Source of the DNA: Streptomyces kronopolitis
Lineage (GTDB): Bacteria; Actinomycetota; Actinomycetes; Streptomycetales; Streptomycetaceae
Length of the DNA stretch: 64,000 nucleotides
Direction: 5' to 3'
Assembly (NCBI RefSeq): GCF_014646275.1
Contig: NZ_BMND01000012.1
Location: 62,001-126,000 of the forward strand
Under the pieces are notes generated by a model. That model was not told the origin of the DNA and ran no database searches. It worked only from the letters and a program-made list of their open reading frames with translations. Position numbers and translations under genes: made by a program. Within the stretch, counting starts at the first letter, position 1; each line of letters opens with the position of its first letter. Shown here piece by piece: positions 9,009-16,286 of this stretch.

Positions 9009-9248
9009 ATGGCTCAGCGGATCAAGAACGTCCTCGTCACTGCGGGCGCCTGCGGCCTCGTCCTCGGCGGTGCCGGTCTGGCCACCGCCGACAGCGGCGC
9101 CGCGGGGACGGCGTCCGACTCACCGGGCATCGTGGCCGGCAACACCATCCAGATCCCCATCCATATCCCCGTCAACCTCTGCAACAACACCATCAGCGTC
9201 ATCGGAGCGCTCAACCCCGCTTTCGGTACTCCCTGCTTCGGCGGCTGA
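9009..9248 (+). CDS. Short chaplin
   Basis: 79 aa. A Sec signal peptide (residues 1-27, ending ATADSGAAG) is followed by one chaplin domain: SPGIVAGNTIQIPIHIPVNL, then CNNTISVIGALNPAFGTPC. The two cysteines at conserved positions form the chaplin disulfide. Short chaplins (ChpD-H type) lack a sortase signal and self-assemble into amyloid fibrils at the surface of aerial hyphae, lowering surface tension. ATG follows AGGGAGACGGATCG. A strong palindromic terminator lies at 9311-9346. Expression of known chaplins depends on BldN; I could not find a convincing BldN promoter by eye. Confidence 0.93.
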   Translation: MAQRIKNVLVTAGACGLVLGGAGLATADSGAAGTASDSPGIVAGNTIQIPIHIPVNLCNNTISVIGALNPAFGTPCFGG

Positions 9249-9310
9249 CGCCCGGCGGACAGGCGTCGGCCGGGGCCCTGGCCGGCCCCGGCACCGTGCC
9301 GTCCGAAGAG

Positions 9311-9346
9311 GACCTGGCCCCCGGTGACGTCACCGGGGGCCAGGTC
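9311..9346. terminator. 36-base perfect palindrome, terminator of the chaplin gene
   Basis: Arms of 18 bases (GACCTGGCCCCCGGTGAC and its complement) without mismatch, 62 bases after the chaplin stop. No T-run, as usual for Streptomyces terminators. Confidence 0.75.
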
Positions 9347-9390
9347 ATGACCGGCCGTCGCTGGGCCGGTCCGCCTCTATGCTGGGGGCG

Positions 9391-10122
9391 ATGTTCGCAC
9401 CCCAGGGCCCCACACTCCGTGAACTCGCCGTTCAGGCGCTGTCCTCCGTCGAGCGGGGATACGACCTGCTCGCCCCGAAGTTCGACCGCACCCCGTTCCG
9501 GACCCCGGACGCGGTGCTCGGCCCGGTCACCCGCGCGGTGCGCGCGCTCGGCCCGTTCGACAGCGGTCTCGACGTGTGCTGCGGTACCGGCGCCGGGATG
9601 GACGTACTCCGTCAGGTCTGCCGCGAGCGGGTCACCGGTGTCGACCGCAGTGCGGGCATGCTCGCCGCCGGCCGGGCCGCCGCGGGGACAGCGGCCACCG
9701 CGCCACGGGTCGAGTGGGTGCGCGCCGACGCCCTGGCCCTGCCCTTCGGGCCGGACTTCGACCTCGCGGTGAGCTTCGGCGCGTTCGGGCACTTCCTGCC
9801 CCGGGAGCGGCCGCAGCTGTTCACGCAGGTCCACTCCGTCCTGCGCCCGGGCGGCCGGTTCGTCTTCCCGATCGTGGCGCCCGCCCGGCCGGGGTCACGG
9901 GCCTACTGGTCGCTGCTGGCCTTCGACGCCGCGATGCGGGTCCGCAACGCCCTGTGGCACCCGAGCTTCGTCATGTACTACCGGACGTTCCGGCTCGCCG
10001 AGGTGCGCACGGAGCTGGCCCGGGCCGGGTTCGACGTCGAGCTGCAGGCGCTGCCGGAGCTGGGCCGGCGCCCCGACGGCAGCCCGCGCTGCCGCCTGGT
10101 GGTGGCCACCCGCACCCGGTGA
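9391..10122 (+). CDS. Class I SAM-dependent methyltransferase
   Basis: 243 aa from the ATG at 9391 (an in-frame ATG at 9379 would add four residues). SAM-binding motif I is LDVCCGTGAGMDVL (residues about 60-73), motif II VTGVDRSAGML, motif III WVRADALALPFGPDFDLAV, and post-III VLRPGGRFVFPI. This is the ubiE/Methyltransf_11 fold; the acceptor substrate is unknown. The sequence TATGCT-N7-ATG (9378-9393) fits a leaderless promoter and favours the second ATG, since the first ATG would lie inside the -10 box. It stands alone, convergent with the MBL-fold gene. Confidence 0.8.
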   Translation: MFAPQGPTLRELAVQALSSVERGYDLLAPKFDRTPFRTPDAVLGPVTRAVRALGPFDSGLDVCCGTGAGMDVLRQVCRERVTGVDRSAGMLAAGRAAAGTAATAPRVEWVRADALALPFGPDFDLAVSFGAFGHFLPRERPQLFTQVHSVLRPGGRFVFPIVAPARPGSRAYWSLLAFDAAMRVRNALWHPSFVMYYRTFRLAEVRTELARAGFDVELQALPELGRRPDGSPRCRLVVATRTR

Positions 10123-10132
10123 CCGCAGCATC

Positions 10133-10154
10133 CGAGCCCCGGCGGCCGGGCTCG
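10133..10154. terminator. Short hairpin between convergent genes
   Basis: CGAGCCC (10133-10139) pairs with GGGCTCG (10148-10154) across an eight-base GC loop in the 37-base gap between the methyltransferase and MBL genes. Confidence 0.4.
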
Positions 10155-10159
10155 TGGCG

Positions 10160-11074
10160 TCACCAGCGCACCGCGGTGAAGTCGACGGGCTGCGGCCGCA
10201 ATTGCGCGGTACGGGCCGCCAGCCGGGTGAGGCGGCGGGCCATGTCGGCCGCGGGGAGGCGCTTGCGGTCACCGTGGCCGGGCAGCACCCACTCGAAGCG
10301 CAGCTCAGGGGCCGTCCGGGCCAGGGAGGCGGCCAGTTCCACGATCGAGTACCAGGTGACGGAGGCGGCGACTTCGAGGTCCCCGGTGGTGCGCGACCAG
10401 TAGAAGCTGTCCCCGCTGAAGCAGTACCGCTCATCGGCGAGGTAGAGCACGCTGCCGCGGGTATGGCCGGGGAGCGGGTACGCCGTGACGCCCGGGCCGA
10501 TCTCGACCGGGTCGGTGCCCCGCAGGACGCGGTCCGCGTCCGGTGCCGCGTCGAGATCGCCCTCGTGGATCCACAGCCGGGCGCCGAACCGGTCGGCGTA
10601 GCGCCGGCCGTGGGCGGCGTGGTCCCGGTGGGTGAGCAGGACATCGGTGACCGGGCCCGACGCCTCGTACCGGGCGGCCAGTTGCTCGCTCCAGCGGGGG
10701 GTGTCGATCATCATCGTGGTGCCGGCGCCGCGGCGCAGCAGAAAGGCGTTGGCGCCTGCCGTCTGGCGGGAATTGTGGCCGCACAGCTGGACGGTGTCGT
10801 CCAAGGCGAGCGGAAAGGGGTCGAGGTCGGGGGTGAGGGGCCGCGCTCCGTGCCGGATCGAGCGGGTGTGGCAGGCGAAGGCGGCCGCCGCCAGTTGCCG
10901 GGCCTCCGCGTCGTTCCGCGGCTGCCGGGTCACTTCCGCGCGTCCGTTGCTCTCGATGATCACGTCGGGGGCGAGTTGCCGGGCGACATCGCAGTTGGTG
11001 CAGCGCGCGTCGACGTACCAGCCCTCGCCGGTCTCCTCGTCCGGTGCGGTGTCGGGTAACAGGTCGTTCGTCAT
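10160..11074 (-). CDS. Ferredoxin-like/MBL-fold fusion hydrolase
   Basis: 304 aa. The N-terminal 80 residues look like a single-cluster ferredoxin segment (GWYVDARCTNCDVARQLAPD ... AAAAFACHTRSIRHG). A metallo-beta-lactamase domain follows, with GANAFLLRRG, LTHRDHAAHGRRYADRFGA, PLPGHTRGSVLYL and CFSGDSFYW. The first metal motif is shortened: a canonical HxHxDH is represented by THRDHAAH, as is common in this ferredoxin-MBL subfamily, found also in plants. The later His of PGHT and Asp of SGD are kept. A redox-linked hydrolase or dioxygenase role is possible. Start ATG at 11074 with GGGAGGACCCCC upstream. Function unproven. Confidence 0.8.
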   Translation of the reverse strand: MTNDLLPDTAPDEETGEGWYVDARCTNCDVARQLAPDVIIESNGRAEVTRQPRNDAEARQLAAAAFACHTRSIRHGARPLTPDLDPFPLALDDTVQLCGHNSRQTAGANAFLLRRGAGTTMMIDTPRWSEQLAARYEASGPVTDVLLTHRDHAAHGRRYADRFGARLWIHEGDLDAAPDADRVLRGTDPVEIGPGVTAYPLPGHTRGSVLYLADERYCFSGDSFYWSRTTGDLEVAASVTWYSIVELAASLARTAPELRFEWVLPGHGDRKRLPAADMARRLTRLAARTAQLRPQPVDFTAVRW

Positions 11075-11285
11075 GGGGGTCCTCCCGGTCGGTGGCAGGG
11101 GGTGGGCGCCCGAAGTGTGCCGTCTTCAGGAGTACCCCGCCGTGGGCGGAAAGGGGAAGACCGGGCGGATCTTGCGTTTTGGGGACGGAGCGCCTCTCTC
11201 GGCCGGGTGATCGGACCGTGGTGCGGGGCGCTGTACAGGGGTCGGCCCCACCGTCGTCGCACGGCGGGGCCGGGTCCCGGACGGT

Positions 11286-11756
11286 TCAGGCGGCCGCCCG
11301 GAGCGCGGCGGAGAGCCGGTGGAGGGTCGTCCGCATGGCGGCGCGATTGCGTGCGGCGCGCCGGGCCGCCGGAGTGCCGGTGAAGACCAGCCCGAGCAGC
11401 TCGGCGACCCGGCCGCGCGCTCCGCCGCGGCGGTGATCAACCCAGTATTCGGTGACCAGGGTCCCCTCCCCCGCCGGGGTCAGGCGGTAGCCCCAGCGCG
11501 CCACCGGCAGGCCGAAGGTCGTGACGTCGAAGGCGAACTCCCGCTCCGGGTCGGCGACGACGATCCGGCACGTGGTGAACCAGACCCAGCAGGCCTTGCG
11601 GTTGAAGCCGACGAAGCGCGCGCCGCGCGACCACACCCCGATGACCTCCGGGCTCCACTCCGGCATCCGCCGGACGTCCGCCAGGGCCGCGTAGACGGTC
11701 CGCGGCGGGAGGGGGATCTCCAGGGACTGCTGCACGCTCCACTCGCGGGGGCTCAC
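11286..11756 (-). CDS. SRPBCC (polyketide cyclase/START-like) protein
   Basis: 156 aa. Starts at a GTG (11756) that overlaps the stop of the upstream alpha/beta hydrolase in a GTGA arrangement, so the two are translationally coupled. Begins SPREWSVQQSLEIPLPPRTV, the typical first strand of a SRPBCC fold, followed by YAALADVRRMPEWSPEVIGV and TLVTEYWVDHRR. Such proteins bind hydrophobic ligands or act as cyclases. The C-terminal 40 residues are Arg/Ala rich. Together with the hydrolase it belongs to a two-gene unit under the TetR regulator at 12573. Confidence 0.8.
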   Translation of the reverse strand: MSPREWSVQQSLEIPLPPRTVYAALADVRRMPEWSPEVIGVWSRGARFVGFNRKACWVWFTTCRIVVADPEREFAFDVTTFGLPVARWGYRLTPAGEGTLVTEYWVDHRRGGARGRVAELLGLVFTGTPAARRAARNRAAMRTTLHRLSAALRAAA

Positions 11757-12508
11757 CGCAGGCCTCCCGGCGCCGCGGCGGTGGAGGTGCCGGCGGTGAC
11801 GACCGCGGCGGCATCGCGGACCAGCCCGGCGAGGGCCTTGGTATCGGCGAGGCCGGTGAGGTGTCCGCACCGGGGCAGCAGGAGCAGCCGGCCGTCGCGG
11901 CAGGCCGCGAGGAACTGCCGCTCGTCGCGGCGGAAATGGTCGCGCTCGCCGTTGACCAGCCAGACCGGGCCCGGATACACGGCGAGCGACGCGAGGGTGT
12001 CCGTCTCGCACACGGCGGTGAGGACGCTCGACGCGTTCCGGGAGCTGAGGCCCCCGGCGACCAGGGCCTCGCCCGCCGGTCCGGGGAGTGCGCGACGGAA
12101 GGCGAAGGCGCTCAGCCGGTCGGCCCCTTGGGGGTGCCTCGCCGCCAGCCGGCTCGCTCCCCGGTAGGCGGCGGCGAACAGCCCGCTCGGCCGGGTGGAA
12201 CAGCCCATCGCGACCAAGCCGCGGACCCGTTCCGGGTGCGCCCCGGCGGTCGCCGTGGCGACGAACCCGCCCAGGGACAGCCCCACCAGCAGCGCCCGGC
12301 CGCCCAGTTGGTCGATCGCGTCGGCGACCGCCGCCACGTCGCCGGCCATGCTGAACGGTTCGCCGCTCCGGCTGCCGTGCCCGGGCAGGTCGGGTGCGGC
12401 GGTGGGATGGTCCGGTCCGATGGCGTGGATCACGGGTCGCCACATCGTGCCGCTCACACGCAGACCGTGCACGAAGACGATGGGCAGCCCGGCTTCAGAG
12501 GACTCCAT
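11753..12508 (-). CDS. Alpha/beta hydrolase
   Basis: 251 aa. Canonical features: oxyanion-hole HG in IVFVHGLRVSGTMW, nucleophile elbow GLSLGG (Ser about residue 99 of the fold), acid and base regions VWLVNGERDHFRR and LPRCGHLTGLAD. The ATG at 12508 is chosen because TAGCGT lies exactly seven bases upstream (leaderless pattern); a TTG at 12529 would add seven residues. The gene is divergent from TetR across a shared 18-base palindrome, so the regulator probably controls it. Substrate unknown. Confidence 0.85.
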   Translation of the reverse strand: MESSEAGLPIVFVHGLRVSGTMWRPVIHAIGPDHPTAAPDLPGHGSRSGEPFSMAGDVAAVADAIDQLGGRALLVGLSLGGFVATATAGAHPERVRGLVAMGCSTRPSGLFAAAYRGASRLAARHPQGADRLSAFAFRRALPGPAGEALVAGGLSSRNASSVLTAVCETDTLASLAVYPGPVWLVNGERDHFRRDERQFLAACRDGRLLLLPRCGHLTGLADTKALAGLVRDAAAVVTAGTSTAAAPGGLR

Positions 12509-12515
12509 GGCCGGC

Positions 12516-12565
12516 ACGCTACAGGACAATGCAACGCAACGTTGCGTTGTTTTTGATGCTAGCGT
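12516..12565. promoter_or_regulatory. Symmetric divergent promoter with TetR palindrome
   Basis: Central perfect palindrome CAACGCAACGTTGCGTTG (12532-12549). On each side, ten bases away, lies TAGCGT oriented outward (12560-12565 on plus, 12521-12516 on minus), each exactly seven bases before an ATG. The palindrome therefore sits over both promoters at once. Confidence 0.75.
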
Positions 12566-12572
12566 CTACCTC

Positions 12573-13166
12573 ATGAGCGAGGAGCGGCAGGGAAATACGC
12601 GGCGGAGCAGCGGCCCACGGAAGGCGGAGGAGATCTTCGACGCCGCCCTGGAACTGCTCGCGGAGAAGGGCTACGAGGGCCTGACCATCGAGGGCGTCGC
12701 CCAGCGTTCCGGCGTCAACAAGACGACGATCTACCGCTGGTGGCCGTCCAAGGGGGCACTGCTGGGCGCCGCGCTCCTCGGCGCCCGCCGACTCGACCTC
12801 GCACCGCCCGACACCGGCAGCCTCCAAGGGGACCTGGAGGCCCTGCTGCACATGATCACCACGCTCCTCACCACACCCCCGTCCTCCGGCATCGCGGTCT
12901 CCGTCCTGGGCGCCGCCACGCACAGCACCGAACTCGCCGCCCACGTACAGGAGTTCTTCGCCGACCGGCTGGCCCGCGAACAGCCCGTCTTCACCCGGGC
13001 CGTGGCGCGCGGCGAACTCCCGGCGGACACAGACCCGATGCTCCTGGTGGACCTGCTGGCCGGGGCCGCTTGGGTTCGCGTGGTACTCCGCCGACTCCCG
13101 TTGGACGAGGACTTCGTGCCGCGCACCGTGCGCACCGTCCTGGAAGGAGCGCGCGGCACCGGCTGA
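12573..13166 (+). CDS. TetR/AcrR-family regulator
   Basis: 197 aa. N-terminal HTH at about residues 15-60: AEEIFDAALELLAEKGYEGL, TIEGVAQRSGVNKTTIYRWW, then PSKGALLGAALLGARR. The C-terminal half resembles the TetR_C_16-like ligand domain (FADRLAREQPVFTRAVARGE, MLLVDLLAGAAWVRVVLRRL). The ATG at 12573 lacks a ribosome site but follows TAGCGT-N7, a leaderless arrangement. It likely represses itself and the divergent hydrolase-SRPBCC operon through the palindrome at 12532-12549. The inducer is unknown; a hydrophobic ester would fit the target enzymes. Confidence 0.88.
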   Translation: MSEERQGNTRRSSGPRKAEEIFDAALELLAEKGYEGLTIEGVAQRSGVNKTTIYRWWPSKGALLGAALLGARRLDLAPPDTGSLQGDLEALLHMITTLLTTPPSSGIAVSVLGAATHSTELAAHVQEFFADRLAREQPVFTRAVARGELPADTDPMLLVDLLAGAAWVRVVLRRLPLDEDFVPRTVRTVLEGARGTG

Positions 13167-13169
13167 ACG

Positions 13170-13194
13170 GGCGTTCCGCACGGTGAGGAACGCC
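13170..13194. terminator. Hairpin after the TetR gene
   Basis: GGCGTTCC (13170-13177) pairs with GGAACGCC (13187-13194), nine-base loop, three bases after the TetR stop and facing the convergent GNAT gene. Confidence 0.6.
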
Positions 13195-13242
13195 GCCGTC
13201 GCCCCCCTGATGGCGTGACGTCGACCGCGCCCGTCGCCACCC

Positions 13243-14112
13243 CTAACCGGCTTCCGATGCGGCAGGCCCGAAGTCGTACACCGCCCAGTCGGCGATCGGG
13301 CGGTATCCGAGGCGCCGGTAGAGGGCGTTGCTGGTGGGGTTGGCCGGGTCCGCGTACAGCACGACCTCCGTGGCGCCGGCGGCCAGCGCGGCCCGGCTGA
13401 CCTCGACCGTCACGGCGCCCGCGTAGCCGCGGCCCCGGAGGTGGGCCGGGGTGTAGACGGGATCCACCCGGATCATGCCGCCGACCAGCGACGTCGAGCC
13501 CGCCATGGAGACCGGAGTACCGTCCGGGGTCTCCCAGAAGGTGAAGTGCTTGTCGGCGAAGCGGGTGCCGGCCCAGGAGTCGGCGTCCACGGTGACGACT
13601 TCCCCGACGTCCGTGGTGAACTCGCGGACCCAGCGCATGAGGTGCTCACGGTCCCGCTCGCCCACGAGTCGGCCCCGGCCCTCCGGGTGGGGCGCGGGCG
13701 GGGCGAGGGCGGCGAGGCGGTAGAGGCGGAGTCGGGCGCGCAGAGTGGGGGTGGCGCCGGTGCGCCGTCGCCAGGCCTCGGCGAAAGCGGTGGCGGTGCC
13801 GTGGTCCGCGCTGACATGGGGAAAGGCGTAGCCGAGGGCGGCCAGCTGGGCGGCGAGGGCGTCGGCCTGCTCGGGGGTGAGGCGGGTGAGACTCAGGCCG
13901 CGGAGGAGGTGGAAGGTGGCGTGCACCTCGCCCGCTCGCTCCAGCCGGCCGAGGACGGGGGCCCGCCCATACGCGTCCGCTCCGTGGGTGAGCAGCCTTT
14001 CGAGCACGGTCAGCGGTGTGGTGTGCAGGGCGGGGCGCGAGCGCAGGAAGTCTCCGGCTCGGGCGTGGTAGTCGTCGATGTCTTCGGTGAGGTGCCAGTC
14101 GTCCGGGCGCAT
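13243..14112 (-). CDS. GNAT-family N-acetyltransferase
   Basis: 289 aa. The C-terminal 150 residues carry the GNAT core: SMAGSTSLVGGMIRVDPVYT, the acetyl-CoA loop PAHLRGRGYAGAVTVEVSRA (Q/RxxGxG/A-like) and NALYRRLGYRPIADWAVYDF. The N-terminal half (about 130 residues, starting DDWHLTEDIDDYHARAGDFL) is a separate domain often found in actinobacterial GNATs of this length and may be a degenerate second acetyltransferase fold. Start ATG 14112 is supported by family-like N terminus. Substrate unknown; convergent with TetR. Confidence 0.82.
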   Translation of the reverse strand: MRPDDWHLTEDIDDYHARAGDFLRSRPALHTTPLTVLERLLTHGADAYGRAPVLGRLERAGEVHATFHLLRGLSLTRLTPEQADALAAQLAALGYAFPHVSADHGTATAFAEAWRRRTGATPTLRARLRLYRLAALAPPAPHPEGRGRLVGERDREHLMRWVREFTTDVGEVVTVDADSWAGTRFADKHFTFWETPDGTPVSMAGSTSLVGGMIRVDPVYTPAHLRGRGYAGAVTVEVSRAALAAGATEVVLYADPANPTSNALYRRLGYRPIADWAVYDFGPAASEAG

Positions 14113-14403
14113 GGTGCATGATCCCCGAACGGCGCGACACCGGGGAAGTCATCTCCCGGACCAAGACGGGCTCGAAACGTCCCACCGAGGCGCCACCGGA
14201 GGCCCATCGCACCCCACCCACACAACCTGACGTTACCTCCGGTACGCCTCTATAAAGCATCTGTTCGATCATCAACTACAACTTTGCCAATTATTGGTGT
14301 AGTTGACGCAGATTTCACTCCAGGCTCGGAGACAACAGCGACGAACTCCCCCTATGTACGGGCTCGTCGCTTCCACAAGGCTGGGCGAGAGGCAAACAGC
14401 AAG
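14113..14403. promoter_or_regulatory. AT-rich intergenic region with inverted repeat
   Basis: This gap is markedly AT-richer than its surroundings between 14250 and 14320. It holds CAACTACA (14273-14280) paired with TGTAGTTG (14298-14305), and inside it CCAA/TTGG arms around TTA (14287-14297). A regulatory site for the secreted protein at 14404 or the divergent GNAT gene is likely; the binding protein is unknown. Confidence 0.45.
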
Positions 14404-15078
14404 ATGACGTACAACAGAGTGACCCGTCGCGGAGGCCGGCTGATGGCGCTGACCGCGGTGTCACTGGGGCTGGTCGCGGCGATGGCCGGGCCGGCCGCCG
14501 CGGATGACGGTCCCTCCCGGGAGCAGCTCAAGGCGGACTGCGCTTCCGGTGCGGGCAAGTGCAGCTTCAACGAGCCGGTGCTCGGCAAGGCGTTTCTCGG
14601 AGACTTCCGCCAGGTCTCCAACTCGCTCTACAACTGCAGCACCTCGGATGCCACGCAGTCGATGGGCTGGTCGGACACCGTCGGCTCCACGGACTCCGCC
14701 GGTGTGTCCGTCACGGCCGGCGGAAACATCGCCGGTCTGATCGACCTGAGCGTCACCGCGACCTACAACCACACCTGGTCGAGCTCGCACACCGAGAACA
14801 GCTCCCTGAACATGACGGTCAAGCCGGGCGAGGTGGGCTGGATATCCCGCGCACAGGTGATGCAGACCGTCTCCGGCACCTGGCAGACGCACTACGACGA
14901 CCCCAAGTGGGGCCACTACTACTGGTTCGTGCCGGACAAGGTCACCGGCCCGGCGGCCAACGGGACGGACGGTCGCAGCAACGCCGTGACCGTCAAGACC
15001 CGCAAGATGACGGCCGCGGAGAAGAAGTCCTGCTCGTCGGGTGCGAGGAACGGGCTCGCGTTCGTGGTGAAGCACTGA
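14404..15078 (+). CDS. Secreted beta-rich protein, possibly aerolysin/ETX-MTX2-like
   Basis: 224 aa. Residues 1-35 form a signal peptide (RGGRLMALTAVSLGLVAAMA, GPAAA-DDG). The mature part has alternating polar/hydrophobic beta segments rich in Ser/Thr: SVTAGGNIAGLIDLSVTATY followed by NHTWSSSHTENSSLNMTVKP and GEVGWISRAQVMQTVSG. That pattern, a Ser/Thr-rich amphipathic hairpin before a W-containing core, is reminiscent of ETX/MTX2 pore-forming proteins. Cysteines at about 41, 48, 79 and 214 may form disulfides. Start ATG 14404 is chosen for the signal peptide although no clear ribosome site precedes it; the frame is open upstream. I do not recognise a characterised homologue; the toxin-like fold is inference only. 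Confidence 0.6.
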   Translation: MTYNRVTRRGGRLMALTAVSLGLVAAMAGPAAADDGPSREQLKADCASGAGKCSFNEPVLGKAFLGDFRQVSNSLYNCSTSDATQSMGWSDTVGSTDSAGVSVTAGGNIAGLIDLSVTATYNHTWSSSHTENSSLNMTVKPGEVGWISRAQVMQTVSGTWQTHYDDPKWGHYYWFVPDKVTGPAANGTDGRSNAVTVKTRKMTAAEKKSCSSGARNGLAFVVKH

Positions 15079-15157
15079 CCACGAGGCAGGCAAGCGGCTG
15101 ACCGGACGCGCGGCGTCGCACGTCCGGCAGGGGCGGCGCGATCGCCCATCGGCCGCG

Positions 15158-15191
15158 GTGCCTCCCGACTCCCCCGTGGGCCGGGAGGCAC
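15158..15191. terminator. Bidirectional hairpin terminator
   Basis: GTGCCTCCCG (15158-15167) pairs perfectly with CGGGAGGCAC (15182-15191) between the convergent secreted-protein and cydB genes. Confidence 0.7.
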
Positions 15192-15233
15192 CTCCGACCG
15201 GGACGAGCCGCCGCTGACCGCTCCCCCACCCGG

Positions 15234-16286
15234 TCAGCGGTGCCCGTCCGGATCCTCGTGGTCGGGTGCGGTGTGCAGGTCGGCGTCGGAGAGCGGCTCC
15301 AGTTCGCCGTGGGTGTCCAGCCAGTACAGCAGGACCACGGCCGGGCAGACGAGCAGCACGGCCACGAGGGTGACCACGCCGAGCCAGCGCAGACTGCTGG
15401 CACCCGCGGCGGCGTCGGCCACGGTCAGCGAGGTGGGGATGAGGTACGGGCGCTGGGCGGCACCCCAGGCGAGGACGGCCGCCGCGACCACGCCGACGGC
15501 GGTGACCCGGGACCAGGCGCCGGACCGCAGCAGCAGGAGCAGGCCGGTGGCGAGGGAGCAGACTCCGGCCAGGATGACGAGGCCGAGGCCGACGCCGTGG
15601 GTGAGTCCGTGCCAGACGTGCGGGGCGTCGGTCCGGGTGACGGTCAGCATGATCGCCGCGAGGACGGCGAGCGCGACCAGACTGCCCAGGGCCCGCCACC
15701 GGAAGTAGCCGACCAGGTCGGGGGCCTCGAAGCGGACGGCGTCGCGCGCCAGGAAGACCGCGCCGAGGAAGGCGGTCGAGACGATGGCGATCAGCCCGAA
15801 GAGGACGGACGTCGGGTTGGCCCAGGCGTGGGCCGAGGCCTCCGTGCCGGGAACCGCCCGGCCGGAGGCGATCCCGCCGACCGCCGCGCCGAAGAAGAAC
15901 GGGGTGAGCAGCGAGGAGACGGCGAAGACGGCGCCGTAGAGGCGTCGCCCGGCGAGTCGGCGCAGGGGCTTGCGCAGGGCGAAGCCGGCGCCGCGGAGCA
16001 CCAGACCGATGGCGGCCAGGGCCAGCGGCAGCCACATCGCGGAGAACACCGTCTGGAAGAAGACCGGGAAGCCGGTCCACATGAGGACGAGGACGAAGAC
16101 GAGCCAGACGTTGTTGACCTCCCATACGGGGGCCATGGCGTGGTCGATCAGCCAGCGGGGGCGCCGGCCGCGCGCGGCGCCGCCGGCGGTCAGGTCCCAG
16201 AACCCGGCACCGTAATCGGTGCCGCCGGCGCAAGCGTAGGCGGCGACGGCGAGCAGCAGCACCACGGCGAGGACCGCGGGCATCAT
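15234..16286 (-). CDS. cydB: Cytochrome bd ubiquinol oxidase subunit II
   Basis: 350 aa, about nine transmembrane helices. Signature elements include YACAGGTDYGAGFWDL near the N terminus, then WEVNNVWLVFVLVLMWTGFP and FGAAVGGIASG. CydB supports the haem groups of CydA and forms the membrane quinol oxidase that reduces O2 to water with high affinity. The ATG at 16286 overlaps the cydA stop (ATGA), so translation is coupled. The last 40 residues are a charged cytoplasmic tail (ELEPLSDADLHTAPDHED). No cydCD genes follow; a hairpin at 15158-15191 ends the transcript. Confidence 0.95.
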   Translation of the reverse strand: MMPAVLAVVLLLAVAAYACAGGTDYGAGFWDLTAGGAARGRRPRWLIDHAMAPVWEVNNVWLVFVLVLMWTGFPVFFQTVFSAMWLPLALAAIGLVLRGAGFALRKPLRRLAGRRLYGAVFAVSSLLTPFFFGAAVGGIASGRAVPGTEASAHAWANPTSVLFGLIAIVSTAFLGAVFLARDAVRFEAPDLVGYFRWRALGSLVALAVLAAIMLTVTRTDAPHVWHGLTHGVGLGLVILAGVCSLATGLLLLLRSGAWSRVTAVGVVAAAVLAWGAAQRPYLIPTSLTVADAAAGASSLRWLGVVTLVAVLLVCPAVVLLYWLDTHGELEPLSDADLHTAPDHEDPDGHR

